Positions 10,901 through 23,657 of a stretch of DNA of 52,882 nt are shown here, in pieces. The notes below the pieces were generated by a model, which was not told the origin of the DNA, did not search any database, and saw only the letters and a program-made list of their open reading frames with translations. The position numbers and the translations under genes are program-made. Origin of the DNA: Multifurca ochricompacta. Its lineage: Eukaryota; Basidiomycota; Agaricomycetes; Russulales; Russulaceae. Where the stretch lies: the NCBI GenBank assembly GCA_022496185.1, contig WTXG01000245.1, positions 1-52,882 on the forward strand, given 5' to 3'. The stretch's first letter is position 1; every line of letters begins with the position of its first letter.

Positions 10901-13900
10901 TGTTCTTCGTATTCATATCTGCGCCGTGCCGCAATAATATTCGTACAACTTCAGTTTCGCCGTTTCCTGACGCCTGGAATAATGGTGTCTCCCCCCTCTC
11001 GTTTTCTATGTTGATCTTCGCGCCATGCTCAACCAACAATACCACGACATCACGACGCCCGCTTTCAGATGCTTTGTGAAGCACACTCCAGCCTTTGTGA
11101 TCTTTGCAGTCCACGTCGACACCTCTCTCAAGAAGCGACATTACGATATCAATATGTCCCTTCGCCAGCGAAGCACCCAACGCAGTTGCGTAATATCCGC
11201 CCCTCGTATTCATGTCCTGTGGGTGAGCGACCATCAGTCGCTCTGCAACTCGATAGAATCCGCACAGTGCCGCATAGTATAGCGGATACTGTCCGGCCGT
11301 GTCGGGTGTGTTGTGGACATGTGCTCCCTCCAAGGATGGTCAATATCGTGTATCCACACCCATGTCGCAAAGTATGGCTGTCGGGGTCGAACAAACGCCC
11401 ATATGTCCTGTATAGTGGATGATACAGATACATCTCCAAACTTCGAATGTTCCACCCAGTGCTGAGCAGCATACAGAGCGAGTGGAAACTGTTTGATTCG
11501 CTCTTTGTCGACTTATCATCTAGTTGGAGAAGGATACTGAGGAGACTGGGCGAGAACTGCATGTGCTGGTTCAGGAAGAATGTGAAAGCGAGAGAGAATC
11601 TCTCCCGAAGCGGCGAGGCGACTTGATATCAAGAACTCCTTTACAGAGAAATGCGAAAATTGAACAACTGGAGAGCCGTCCTGATTGACAATGGCTATGA
11701 GACTGGAACATGCAGATAAGATGGCCTCTTGTGCATCTTCAGGGCGCCAATCCGCGTAGTATTGGGTATCTGTCCTGTACCAAAACGAACAGCAAGAACC
11801 TCGGCGAGTTCTTCCACACGAAGCGGACGAACAGACACCGCGAGGCATTGGAAATTCTTGAGCATATTCTCGTCTCTCCTTGTCGATGCTTAGCAACGTG
11901 CGCTCGTAAGTTTCGTCCAAGGTTTCAGGCAATTCATCCAAAGCGCGCCTTAGCGCTGCTGGAAAACAGCGACATAACGTTTCGAGCTGGCAGAATACCC
12001 ATCGAAACCTGTGTGATGTCGTGAGAACCGAGTAAACAGGCGCCTTAATACTGTGGGCGGGCTCACATCCCGTCGGCTCTCTGTGAGAGCGTGTCAATCA
12101 CCAGATTCTTATCCTCAGTTCTCCATCTCCGCATCTTCCGGTCCGACTGGACGACGAAGTTGATGTAATCCATGATATCATCCCTCTGTCCACTTTCATC
12201 GTGGAGAGAGACCGTATGAGTTGCCAAAGGTTCAAAAGCATCTCGAATGTCAGCTTCGGGCCGACTCGTGACGCAGATGTGTAGGTTTGGAAGTTGTAAC
12301 CCGACGAGATCCTCGAAGAATCGAAGGATCCGGTCACGAGGAGACATGATGCCAGAGTATTGGGACACTCGTCAAGGGCATCCACAATGATATAAATCGC
12401 GGGCCGATGAGGCAGTTCAAGGATTTCCTTCAAGCATCGAAAAAGAGCATCATCATCAGGTTGCTGCGACCCAGCGTTGTATTTTGAATACAAGTTAGAA
12501 AGAATGGCATGGCAAGGATCGGATTTGGCGCTGAGTTGAAAAGGAGGGATGTAAGCAAGCCCCGGATATCTTGTTTTGCAAGATCTCTGAAGTCAAAATA
12601 GAAATATCCCATCAAGGCTAGTCCTGCATCGTGTAGGACATTGACTTCTTGAATGACGGTGGAGCTAATTGATGATGTCAGTGGATGGATGGGAAGAGGT
12701 ATCTTGGTGTGACGCCCACCAGAGGATACTTTTCCCCGATCCAGCTATAGAATCGGGTAACACCGCAACTATAAGCGACTGAAACAGATGGCAAGTCGAG
12801 AAACCCTTACGTTTACCGTGTATCCACAAGAGGGAGCCAGCCGATTGCCATTTCTCAAATGTACTGCCTCGGGTAACCATGCTGCGGTCCCAGAGTGGTG
12901 ATCTCTCCGCGCAATGTTGTGATTTTTGATGAGTCGGGAGGAGAAAGCCAATTTCGGACATCCTTTTGCAACTGCTCACCTGCGAAACATGTTCAGAATC
13001 AAGGGTACGAACGGCAAGAGGGGAAATAACCAACGCTTCATCTTGTTTATCTCATTTGCTGTCTCTTGCATCGCAACTAGCAACCCGCAGTCAGCCACCC
13101 AGAAACAAATACAGCAGCCCAAGTTAGCTGAACATACCCAGAGCTTGCATTATGCCATCCGTCGATGCCCTTCCGTCTACTCGGACAAAAATTGTCACAA
13201 AATGTGACTATCGAGCGAAAAAACCAAGGGGTCGCTTACCGTCCATGACTGTTTTCATATTGTTCATCAAACCGTGAACAACCTGGAGCGTCTGGACACA
13301 GTCAACTGGGCCTCCTCCCGGGTGAGTCTGTCCAATCTCTGGAGTACAGCCTCGATTTCACTCTCCCCAAGAGTTTCTTCGCGAATTTCTCTATCGAGAA
13401 AGGTTAAACGCGGGAAGGATGTTTTACTAGAACGAGAATGGGCTTACTGAATCGTCCTGCTTTATTTGTTTGGTCGCTAGAGAAAGGACGGAGAGAACTT
13501 GGACGATTATCTTCACGATTATGTCGGACATCAAAGGGGTGACTGTCATTTCGGTATAAACGTGTAGACGTTTGAGGAAGTTCCCGACGCATTCGAAGAG
13601 ATCCATGAGGGCATCGTAGCTCGCACTGACGCCGCTAGCGGCCTGATCGATAGACCGAGAAAACCCAAAAACTCACAAATGATCCTCACAGTTGAAAAAA
13701 TCAAAACACGTACAGTGAGGAGAGCATCTATACAGACAAAGATTGCTTTTGCGGGTTGGAAGGGTGTCTAGTGGGAAAGCATAAAAAAATTAGAGTTTTG
13801 CAAGACGAATCCATCATAATACTGGAAGCCTACCAGGCTAACAACTTCGCCAAGAATGCCTGAAAATGCATGGAGAACCTGCACCACTGGGCTAAGCCAG

Positions 13901-14124
13901 CTGATCAATTTCCGATCTCCCTCTCGATACTCCGTGAAAGCCTTGGCGCTGTCTTGAAGTAACTTCAAGATAGCTTCGGGTGAGTCACAGCTTCGGAGCT
14001 TGTCGGCGAAAGGATTAGGATTCTTGGTACCACTGAGGTCTACGCCGGTCTGCTTGGAATAGTCTTCGAAAGCATCAAGGATCAATTGAAAGTTTGAAGA
14101 GGATATCGTTTGGGAGGACATCAA
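7907..14124 (-). pseudogene. Goodbye-NACHT-ankyrin NLR-like (STAND) gene, frameshifted
   Basis: A fungal NLR-like signalling protein, probably for non-self recognition. Order: N-terminal Goodbye-like domain (from 14124; SSNFQLILDAFEDYSKQTG, then PFQPAKAIFVCIDALLT and ASYDALMDLFECVGNFLKRL over further exons), NACHT ATPase with Walker A GKPGSGKS formed across an intron (exon starting near 12745), Walker B-like IYIIVDALDECPN, sensor-like HICVTSRPEADIR, a helical part (RWVFCQLETL, VVQFSHFSVKEFL), then over 20 ankyrin repeats from about 11300 to the stop at 7907. Introns have normal sites. At least ten single-base shifts interrupt the frame, for example near 13294, 12533, 12354, 11855, 11757, 11509, 11333, 10590, 9998 and 8875. 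Either the gene is decaying or the assembly has uncorrected deletions. Confidence 0.85.
8390..8515 (-). repeat. Acidic EENEEKxG tandem repeat inside the ankyrin gene
   Basis: A purine-rich tract encodes short degenerate repeats (EENEELKG, EENEEKKG, EENEEKRG, EENEEKG, EEKGEDEEQ) between the main ankyrin array and the last ankyrin repeats (TPLHSATKNG...). It is a charged, probably disordered linker. Frame slippage is seen at its upstream edge near 8540. Confidence 0.75.
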
Positions 14125-15404
14125 GGAAAGTGTTAATTAAGCTGGTAGTAGTAAGAGTTCAGGGTGTTGCGGGCAAGCTTTAGCGCTCGATAACCGCCAT
14201 CATGAATGCGGCGTACAGCCATTTCCTAGATATGAAGGATAAATGCTGGAATTGCTGAGACGGGCCGGTAGCGACAGCTGGACACCTCGATCTATTGATC
14301 ATGATAAGATAATCTAAAGTGCGTCCATTAACTGATTCAGAGACAAAACAACAAACAAATACCCGGGGTTACCCGTGCCAATTACACACCCTCCCTCAAA
14401 GTCTTAGTTATCCCATTTTTTCTTTCTTCTCCTCTACCTCTATTGGGAACACTTTAACTCGCACTCACCGCGGATTGGATCTGTACAGTAGTGTCCAGAA
14501 AATTAAGCTGGTCAAATTTGAGTATGTTACATGACATGACATCAAGGGGTGCTGGCGCGGAGGGGTTGGTTAGGCGGGGAGGGGTCCAAGGACGACGAGG
14601 CTGGGGGGGCAGGTCGTTATGGACAAGGGGGGGAGCCGTGGTCATGCGGGCGTTGCGGCGCATGCGGCGGGCAGCACGTCTCAATCACGTCTCATTCTCG
14701 ACTGCTCTGGCTGTGCTACGTCCTCAACACATCAGGTGTACGAAGTATGACGTCTTTCAAGTTCCTTGAAAATCTCATAGTTTCGATGACATTTGACAAA
14801 TAATCTACTTAAATGCATATTTACAGACGGCTCGAGCCCTCAGACTTGAACTTTTGTATCATTTGGTACTCGTCCCTCAAATCCAACGTAGCTTGCTTTT
14901 CTCTGGCTTGCCTTCGCGTGCCCCGCCAGCTGTTTGAATCGAATCCCTTCCCTGATTTACAACTCCCGAACTCGAAACGCGATACGGTCTACCCACTGTA
15001 ACATCAAGAATTTTCAACGTATCCGACGTATTCGACATATAATGCATTCGACGCATTTTGGCCTCAGTGACACATATCCCTGACTATAGACAAACCCTTG
15101 TCCTTTACTCTCGTCTCTATCACGGAAAATCTCCGGTTTGAGCTTACATGGTCTCACAATCGTACAGTAGCCAAATCTTCTTTACAGCCGCGCTCAGCAA
15201 ATCAAGTAGGACCTTGCAACCCTATGTGAAGTTGACAGGAAAGAGGGTCACATGTCACTTCAGTGCTGATAGACAAGACCCAGCTAACATCTACAGAGTA
15301 CATACAAAAACTTTGGAAATCGCAAGGGAGGAACATGATCCACATCTGCCGCTCGTCTCGACTTTGTACCTTCAGCTCGGCGTCTCTCCTTCGCCCCATC
15401 ATCA
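14125..15404. other. Intergenic with transposon-like remnants
   Basis: About 14255-14395 resembles 42405-42520 (shared GATAATC-AAAGT-GCGTC and TAACTGATTCAGAGA). At 14484-14535 lies a terminus-like string, CAGTAGTGTCC then GAAAATTAAGCTGG, shared with 3490-3550 and 36490-36550. A GC-rich patch follows at 14540-14690. No protein-coding gene recognised. Confidence 0.5.
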
Positions 15405-17460
15405 TCATGTGGTTTTAGCCGTCAGGTGAATCAGATCTGCTGCTGCATCTGATCGAGGAGTGATATGCGTCACAAATGGCTCAGGGGAACTGCAAATAGG
15501 TAATCATGGACTCGGATCGGATATAATAGGAGGATAGGAACGCCGTACGATATCATGTCCGATGTATACGCCCCCTTCGGTGGTTTACCTTCCACAGCAG
15601 TGATGTTAAATGTCGCGAGAATGCTTGTGATTCCCACCCAGATGACGTCCTGTGCCATACTGCGTCCTTGACATACACGTCTTCCGTAACCCCACACGTG
15701 ATCCGGGAATGTCGGTGCATCGGGGGACAGCCAGCGTTCAGGATAAAATCGATCTGGTTCCGGGAACGCCACAGGATCGCGCAGTATCGCCCTGGATCAG
15801 GTTGTCAATAAAAAAGCGGGGAAATTGGAACCCTAGCAAATGTTTCGTACCACACATTTGGAATGATGATCGAACCGGCGGGGATGAAATAACCCTCATA
15901 GACGTCATCCTGCATAACTCGGTGGGGGACACCTAAAAACTCGTTCCAATGAATGAAATTATAAAACGCGACCAGTGTTGTGCATACCGAGTGGACCAAC
16001 GGGATGCCAACGTAGAAGTTCCTTCAGAATGGCACTCACGTATGGAAGAGCTTCTTGGTCCGAGAAGTCCGGAATGCGCGAGCCGCCAGTAACCGAGTCG
16101 ATCTCGGCCTGGCCTTTGCGCTGCACTTCTGGATATAACGTCATCGCAAGAATAAACGTATGGAGGGCAGATACTGTCTATGAGTGATGATTAAATCATA
16201 ACTGCGCCCCTCCCCCTCTGTGTGAATTTCGCTTACAGTGTCGGCGCCAACCAAATGCAGGAGACCGGGTATGGCCTTTGAATTCCATATTTCTTCTTGT
16301 GTTGAATTTACATCAAGTTGGGAGATCATCTTGGCAGCGACAGAAGTACCAGCTGTTCCAGAGGCCTGAACAAGAAATTATGGACATCGTTGAGATACAA
16401 TCCACCTGAGTAACTTACGACCGCCGCTTTGACTACAGCGTAGGGAGTTTCGAGCGTGTTAAGGATGGAAGAACGTATTTTGCGGGCCTTGCGCTTGGTG
16501 CTTAACCCAGGAAACCAGCTCGGTAAATAAATGACTATGGGCGATAATCAGCTGTCTATTGTCTAAGAAGTAGCGAGAAACATACGCCAGGGAATCATAT
16601 CGAGAAGACGAGCTTCCAAGGTTGAACCAAGATCTACAGCATCAGCCATCTTCTCTGCAGCAATCAAGTACGGATCGTGTTCGGACCGCGCATCAATTCC
16701 GTATGCAATTGATAGGACGACTTGTCCAGTCATACTTTCCTCACTCGTCTGGATAGTATCCATGGTCAATGCTATATAAACACGTACTGTTTAAGGTGCT
16801 CTGCAAATTTTTCCGGTGTGAACAATAAATTGCGCAACAGGCGTCCAGCTGCGCGTGTCTCGGACGAGCGAAAGGTCGTGGGGTGGAAATTAGAGAGAAA
16901 GACATGTCGCATACGGCGCCAGCGATCGCCGTATGGATAAACGCCATGGTGAAATTCCGTAAACCCGACGCTTGGTGATCATGAACTGATCAAGACAGCA
17001 TGCTCGTGGCCGGTAACACTTACAGGTCCAACGCAGTCATTCGCGGCCTGTGAAACACCGTCAAGGATGCTGCAAGGGTTCGCCCACGGGATCATACCTG
17101 TCAGAATAGATCGACGAGCGTTTGTCGAGTAGCTCTCCTGTCCCCTTCGCTGAGTTGAGAACGATCATGTGTGAACCCATCACATCGACATGTATAATAT
17201 CGGAGCCTAGGTTTTAGAGTAAGGAAGCATTGCATGATACTACTTACTTTCATTTCCTTACCAAAATCATCCGACCACTTTTGATACGTGAGCCATGCTT
17301 GATCAGAGGGCATGTCGAGTAGGTTGCCGATGACAGGGAGGCGGCTAGGTCCTGGCGGGTATGGCAAGTGACGCTTGCGTAGGCGTGGTATGAGCAATGA
17401 TAAGCTCAGGATCAGAATCGCAGCAACAAGTGGGGAAGCATATTGAGTGAGGTCAAGCAT
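15405..17460 (-). CDS. Cytochrome P450 A
   Basis: Heme-thiolate monooxygenase on the ER membrane, multi-exon. Start chosen at MLDLTQYASPL because all five paralogues begin MLDL, MLDH or MIDL; an in-frame ATG lies 11 codons upstream. Seen in order: one N-terminal membrane anchor, proline hinge YPPGPSRLP, C-helix WRRMR, I-helix GADT, ExxR motif as KELLRWHP, PERW, and the heme loop WGYGRRVCQG with the cysteine ligand. The first position of the loop is tryptophan where phenylalanine is usual. The last exon reads PEPFVTHITPRSDAAADLIH and stops at 15405. No frameshift was found. It is the most divergent of the six P450s here. Family naming needs a search; the substrate is unknown. Confidence 0.85.
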
Positions 17461-18896
17461 GTTGTCAGAGGGCCCCTTAACCCGCAAATCCACAAGCAGC
17501 AGCTCTTATAACTTGTTCGTCGCTAACAGAAGCCACAACATCACGTGTGATGTATATATAAACGGCGCAACAGGCCAATATCTTGAATGGGTGTGGGCGT
17601 CTGTGAGTGGAAGCATGTTCATGAGGCGAATTATCACCTCACTGAGACTAGCCATCGAGGATGTGCCATCGAGGATGTTCCTTAATTCCGACCGCGGCTG
17701 TGACGACATCCAAAGATTTCCACGACAGTACTCCAAAGCTAGACTGATATCTGCGTTGTCTCCCTGCGACGATGAAATGGTAAATTTACCGCTATACCCC
17801 AAATTCGTTTGGCAATAGGAAAGCGTTCACCCCTGCACCCCATAGTTGGTTAGTTAGCGCAATAAAGCATGAAATGAATGCTAAATGCCAGCTTGCAGAA
17901 TTGCAGGGAAGGAACGGAAACTGCCGTGAAATGGTGCCTGGAACGCGGGGGGCTCGGGTATCAGAACTTTTCTTTTTTTGTTCTTTTGCCATGACGCCTC
18001 CCCCTCCTCCAGATAAGAGAAAGAAAAGACTTAACAGGTTGAAATGAAGTGCAACCAGTTCTGCAACCCACTGACATCAACCATCAATACTATCCGTTGT
18101 GGCAAGGACCTCGGGCATCATGTCGGGCATTTTGTGTTTTGTGATTTTTAAGCCGAGATGTCGGGTTGATGGTTCACACGCTCGGCAATCATACCCAAAG
18201 CCCACAGTCCAGAGTCTGCCAATGCTTGTAGTAGTACAATAAACAAAATACTCTGGGGTGACGGCACGAAGTTGACGTGATCGGGATCAGGACGATTTAA
18301 TTCAAATGGCCAAGTTTTTTTTGTCGTGTCATGTCCTTTATACCACTACCTAACGGAGTCCGTTAACGGCAGTACTCCAAGTCACTCGACCAAGTGCAAA
18401 ATAACGAACTGTGTCGGAAACCACCAAAAAAAACAGCATTACTTTGGCTAGAAGATCCCCAGAGCCCCTCGAATGAACCACATGCTCTCGTTGTGTCCCG
18501 TAGCAGCACTCTTCCCTGCAGCTCGACCACAATATCGCTGTACTAGAGGGCTTGACTCGTAATTTTTTCGAGGTAGTTGCCAAAGAGCCAACTCGTGGGC
18601 TCTTGGGGAGGTCAGGCACACCGCTCACCTAGTAACCGAGAACTATTCTCTTCGCGCACACACCCAAAAAGCAATGGCCACTCAAATGCCCTACGTGTGG
18701 TGCAAATAAATACACTTGGGAGTATCTGCCAAGCGCGTTCCATGACGCTGTTACGATATACTCAAATTCGATATCATGGACTACTTGAACATACAGGGAC
18801 ATTTCGAGGAATATTTCTTTGCATAGCGTTTACCTTGGATGCTACAATCAGAGCACTCTCATTTCAGTCCCTTATCTCATCCTTTTCCCCCTATTG
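17461..18896. other. Intergenic between P450 A and B
   Basis: No gene recognised. The stretch 17500-17815 is open in two frames on the minus strand and contains DPRSELRN-like text, but I cannot assign it. 18000-18890 carries no repeat that I can support. Confidence 0.4.
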
Positions 18897-20981
18897 TCAT
18901 GTAGATTCAAACGCCGTTCCGTGGACCAAGGCTGCGGCCGCGTCCGACCGAGGACGAATATTGACCTCGAACGCCTCAGGATAACTATTAGGGGCAACTC
19001 AGTCATGTGAGCCTCTTGCGTAAGAGGTAAAGAAAGCAACGAACGACACCATCCCATACGAATATATCTCCTTCGGGGGTTTGTCCTTCACAGCCGAGAT
19101 GTCAAACGTTGCGAGAACGTTTACAATAGCTGCCCATGAGCTTTCGCATGCCAAGTAACGACCTTGACAGATACGCCGCCCGTAACCAAAGGCAGCTTCT
19201 GGAGATGGAGGCGGATCCTTGACAAGCCACCGTTCGGGATAGAATCGATTCGGCTCTGGGAACGTTACGGGGTCGTGCATGATGGCCCTGCTCCAGATTA
19301 AGAGAAGTGATGGAAGAGTAGAATAATAGATAAACACACCACACATTCGGTATCACTGTCGAACCGGCAGGAATGAAATGACCTTCATAGACGTCATTCT
19401 CCATAAGTCGGTGGGGGACACCTACAAGGCGGTAATGTTAACATGAACTGACTTTAACATTCTAGGTATTGGACGCACCAAGTGGAGTAACAGGATGCCA
19501 ACGCAACACTTCATTCAGAATCGCATTCACGTACGGAAGTTCATCAAAGTCCGAGAAATCTGGAAGACGAGAGCGACAGGTAATCGAGTCAACCTCAGCT
19601 TGAGCTTTGCGTTGTACTTCGGGATATAGAATCATCGCCAGAAAGAATGTACTCAGTGCAGATACCGTCTGTTGATTGAAATATTAGCCGGGAATGGGTG
19701 CGCCGTCCTTCCCACTCACTGTGTCGGAACCCGCTAGGTACATGACTCCCGGTACATACTTTGTTGCCAACTTATCTTCTTCAGTTGAGCTTTCACTAAG
19801 CTGGGAGATCATGGCTGCAGAAACCGAAGGAGCAGCTGTTCCGGCTGCCTAAACAAAAGGATTAATATATGTGTAAAAACCCAAATAATCCATTGCGCTG
19901 ACAAGGGCCGCCTCGACTTCCGCATGAGGCGTTTCCATCATACGGTCAACGGCTGGGATCAACTTGCGGGCCTCTTCCTTGATACCTGCTCCCGGAACCC
20001 AGCTTGGCATACGCATCACTGTTCAAGCATTTTGTTAGGTATTCACTAGCTTCTTAAGAACGGATTAGAGCAATTACACGAAGGTACCATGTCCAAGAAT
20101 AAAGCCCGCGGATCTGATGACACAAGCGAAACACCTTCGAGGACCCTTTCTGATGCCTCCACGTATGGATCACCTTCAGGTTGTATATCGATTCCATATG
20201 CAATAGACAGGATAATCTGCCCCGCCATACTTTCCTATACGCATCTGACAGTGAACTTCGGCTGATATCGTGGCGATACTTACTGTCGGAGGTGTTGAGA
20301 GAAGTTATCAGGACTTGAAAGTATATTGCGAAGCAAACGCTGTACTGCCTGTGTTTCGAGTGGCCGGTACACTTTTGACGCCGCAGAGTGAAAGTGAGCG
20401 TGGAATGCACGTCGCTGACGGCGCCATTGACCTCCGTACGGGAGAAAACCATGAGTGCGGCCCAATCCCATGCTTAGTGATTCAGTGAGAAAAATAAATA
20501 TCACGACTGATGACCAGACATACAGTTGTATAGCGGTAAATTGTGGCCTGGAATATGTCATCAAGAACACTTTGAACAGTCTAGCGCTGAAAGAGATGAA
20601 ACAGTCATACCTGTCAGAATAGATCGATGACCGTTTATCGAGTAGCTCGTTTGCAGCTTTTGCCGAATTCAAGATAACTATGTGCGACCCTAGCACATCG
20701 GCATGTACCACATCAGAACCTAAACTAGGTTGTGAGGACGAGAACGAGCACTGCACAACAATATTATCATTTATGTGCTTACCTGACTCTTCTGACCACT
20801 TCTTGTATGTGATCCACCCATCTTTAGAGGGCATGTCGAGTAGATTACCGATGAATGGTAAGCGCCTAGGACCTGGAGGATATTTCTTGTGATGGCGGCG
20901 CGAGAAGGTTGTGACGAGTGACAGGCTAATGAGGAGAATCGCAAGTGCTAAGAGAGCATCTAATCGAATGAGGTCGAGCAT
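18897..20981 (-). CDS. Cytochrome P450 B
   Basis: Paralogue of C-F with the same exon layout. Start at MLDLIRLDALLA; an in-frame ATG lies 17 codons upstream. Motifs: membrane anchor, YPPGPRRLP, FLPYGGQWRRQRRAFHAHF (C-helix), I-helix GSDT, ExxR as NEVLRWHP, PERW, heme loop FGYGRRICQG, and a last exon YPEAFEVNIRPRSD ending at TGA 18897. All exons appear open and splice sites normal, so it is probably functional. The first about 450 bases, first intron included, and the upstream region are almost identical to P450 C, while the 3' half is diverged, which points to recent gene conversion. Confidence 0.85.
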
Positions 20982-21993
20982 TGTGTGGGAGATGGAATGC
21001 CAGAAACGGGGGGAAATAATGGCCCTTATCAACTATGCCGAGCAGCACTACGAGCAATGCTATTATACGATATCGCAGGCAAATGAATGCGGAAAACACT
21101 CTGCTATATACCCGTTCAATACTCACCTGACTGTACACGGCATCTTCGCTGAGAATTTGATCCATTCCGACCGATGAGAGAAAAAGTCCTCTATTAGTAG
21201 CTGCAGTGACAAAAGCAGACAGGATATCTCGGCATCATGGCAGAAAGTGTATTTCGAATCAGGGTTGACGTTTGGCTTGTCAACTTGACTCTAGTCATGT
21301 GAACAATATGTCAAAGCCACAAAGGACGCAGTGAAAGTGTCCTAGTTGACCCAGAGCTGAGGACATCCAAAGACTTTTGTAACTTTCGCATTGCCACTGA
21401 GAATACCTGTCAACTGTCTAAAAGGGACCGAGTTAGCTGCTGCATGATGTAGCGTAGTTGGTATCAGATACAAGACCAATATTTTGTGTTGCCTAAACTA
21501 CTTCTCACGCTGATACGCCGCTCCCCGTGGTGACGCTGAAATCGCCGACATACCGCGGTGACTATGCGTCCATTATCTTATCAGGGGCTCCTTCTGGCTT
21601 ACGACAACAAAAGCAAATCTTACGAACATAGGTTCGTAAGGAACAACCACCGTAGCGACTGGGAACTCAAGTCATAACGTATTTCTCTGAGCCAGCGACC
21701 GGTGTTAATGTCTCCACAAATCCCCGCATCAGAAAAATGCCCCACCTTTCCCCTATCCTCCTTATAGTGCATTGAACCTCATAAAATTTCACTTTTTTTT
21801 CTTTAAGTTCGAATTCTGATGATGAAAAATGAAGGCACAGACTTGGAAGTGCCAGTGAGAGTGAGAGTGTTTGTCGAATAGCATCTCACGTGACCTCGTT
21901 TCTATTATATTCGGAACGCGTCAGTGTTGAGTGACATACCCTTGATTGCATCCTTTATCTCCATCTTCATTCACTCATAAAGGAGATAGCGAA
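20982..21993. other. Divergent promoter region between P450 B and SHP1
   Basis: P450 B and the Shp1-like gene are transcribed away from each other from this kilobase. 20990-21090 is shared with the upstream region of P450 C (28920-29010). A CACGTG-containing string lies near 21890. No ORF of note. Confidence 0.5.
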
Positions 21994-23448
21994 ATGTCTG
22001 ACGATAATTCAAACAAGCCGCGCACACTTGGGGGTGACGCTACAAACGACTCAGTCCCTTCCTCATGGGAACGTCCGGCAGCATCACCTGCCCCGCGTAT
22101 TGGTCGCATCGGTGGATGGGGGGGAGGTGGGGGCTCTAAGTACGCTTCGCATCATATGGGGATGGCTAATCCCATCACTGATCTCCCATGATTTTTTTTC
22201 TACCAGCAGTGATCGGCGCCGTGTCGCTAGTCTCAATGACGAGAGTGACGATGGCGATGATGAGCCACAGAACTTCTTCGCAGGCGGAGAGAGAAGGAAT
22301 GTTGAGCTCTCATCCTCAATACAGTTTGTATAACTGACCTTTTTTTTTTTCTCCCTCAGTGGGATCAACGTACAGAATCCGGACAGAGGTCCTGACGTTC
22401 CTGGCCGTAATCTTATGCGCGATCTCCTAGCACGCGCGCTCAATGATCGACCCCTTGAACCTGAGCCTGAGGGAACAGGAAAATCGTCCGCCTTTTCTGG
22501 GGGCGGATACACACTAGGCTCAGATGAAGTCGATAGCTCATACGTCCCTGACCCAAACGGACCACCAAACCCAGGTCAGTATTGCCTTTTCTTGACATCT
22601 TTCCCCACTTGACCATATGTCTGATGCCATTAGCTGAGGAGACGGCGATCCGTAATTTAACTTTCTGGCGCGATGGATTCAGCGTGGAGGATGGAGAATT
22701 GCGGCGGTACGACGATCCTGCCCAAGCCCAGATTCTGTCTGAGATCAATGCCGGGTATTGTTTCTTTTCACTCGCTGTTGATTGACACTTCTGAAGTACG
22801 ACGTAGTCGAGCACCCCCATCCATTCTCGACGTCCTGCCTGGACAGCCCGTAGAGTTGCGTGTAGCTAGGCGTACAGAGGAAGACTACGTACCCACACTG
22901 CGTCGAGGTTTTGCTGGTTCTGGCAACCGACTAGGTGGGGTCGTTCCAGAGTCTGGACCAACAGCCCCACAAGTTGGGATGCCTGGCGCTTTTCCCACAA
23001 CAGGAAGCTCTTTAGCCACCCCGGCTGCAGCACCCGCATCGCGAATTCGGGATCCAGACAGTGTTACCACGCGTTTTTCCGTTGATCAGACAAAGCCAAC
23101 GACCAGCGTACAGGTTCGCCTTGCGGACGGTACCAGGTTCGTGTGTAAGGTCAATACCGTTTGACTGCGCGTACTCAAGGAATCTATCTACCCCTTCTAG
23201 GATGGTAGCACGAATGAATTTGTCCCATACTGTACGCGATCTTCGGAACTTCATCAACGCGTGGGTATTTCGCTTGTATAGCTTATTCTCTGATCGAATT
23301 GAATGGCTTATCTAGTTCGCGTCCGGAAAATGCCACGCGCGCTTATACTATTGGGACGACGTTCCCTAACCGCACTCTTGATGACGACAATGCCACGATT
23401 GAGGTGGCCGGCCTACTCAATAGTGTAATTGTGCAGCGATGGGTCTGA
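21994..23448 (+). CDS. SHP1: p47/Shp1-type UBX protein, Cdc48/p97 cofactor
   Basis: Adaptor of the AAA-ATPase Cdc48/p97 in membrane fusion and protein degradation. The exons read a start [14 protein letters not shown], acidic [24 protein letters not shown], a SEP domain ([65 protein letters not shown]), a proline/alanine-rich linker, then a UBX domain ([45 protein letters not shown], stop at 23448). Exons 1 and 2 are 21994-22139 and 22210-22296. The donor after exon 2 reads AAG|GAATGTTG rather than GT, though the phase fits exon 3 at 22359; a lost T would restore GTAATG. It is a conserved housekeeping gene inside a P450 cluster. Confidence 0.92.
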
Positions 23449-23657
23449 GGTGAATTTGTGCCTTTGTGTGGTAACAGTAGTACTGTCCTTGTTGTATCTT
23501 TTCTTCTCTTCTCTCTATCCCAGTGCGTACAATCCAATGGCCAATTGGCGGCGTGATGAATCGCCATTCGAACGCGTCCTGTCACGCGCGTCACATATTA
23601 AATGTGTCTGCCGTAATTATCTTAATTTGCTGTTTACTTACTTTCATCACCCCAAAA

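Noticed and set aside
8852..11079. Long plus-strand ORFs opposite the ankyrin array
   Set aside because: They are antisense shadows of the repeats and carry the same periodicity; no independent domain.
22084..22512. Minus-strand 142-codon ORF
   Set aside because: Antisense to SHP1 exons and crossing their introns; low-complexity serine runs only.
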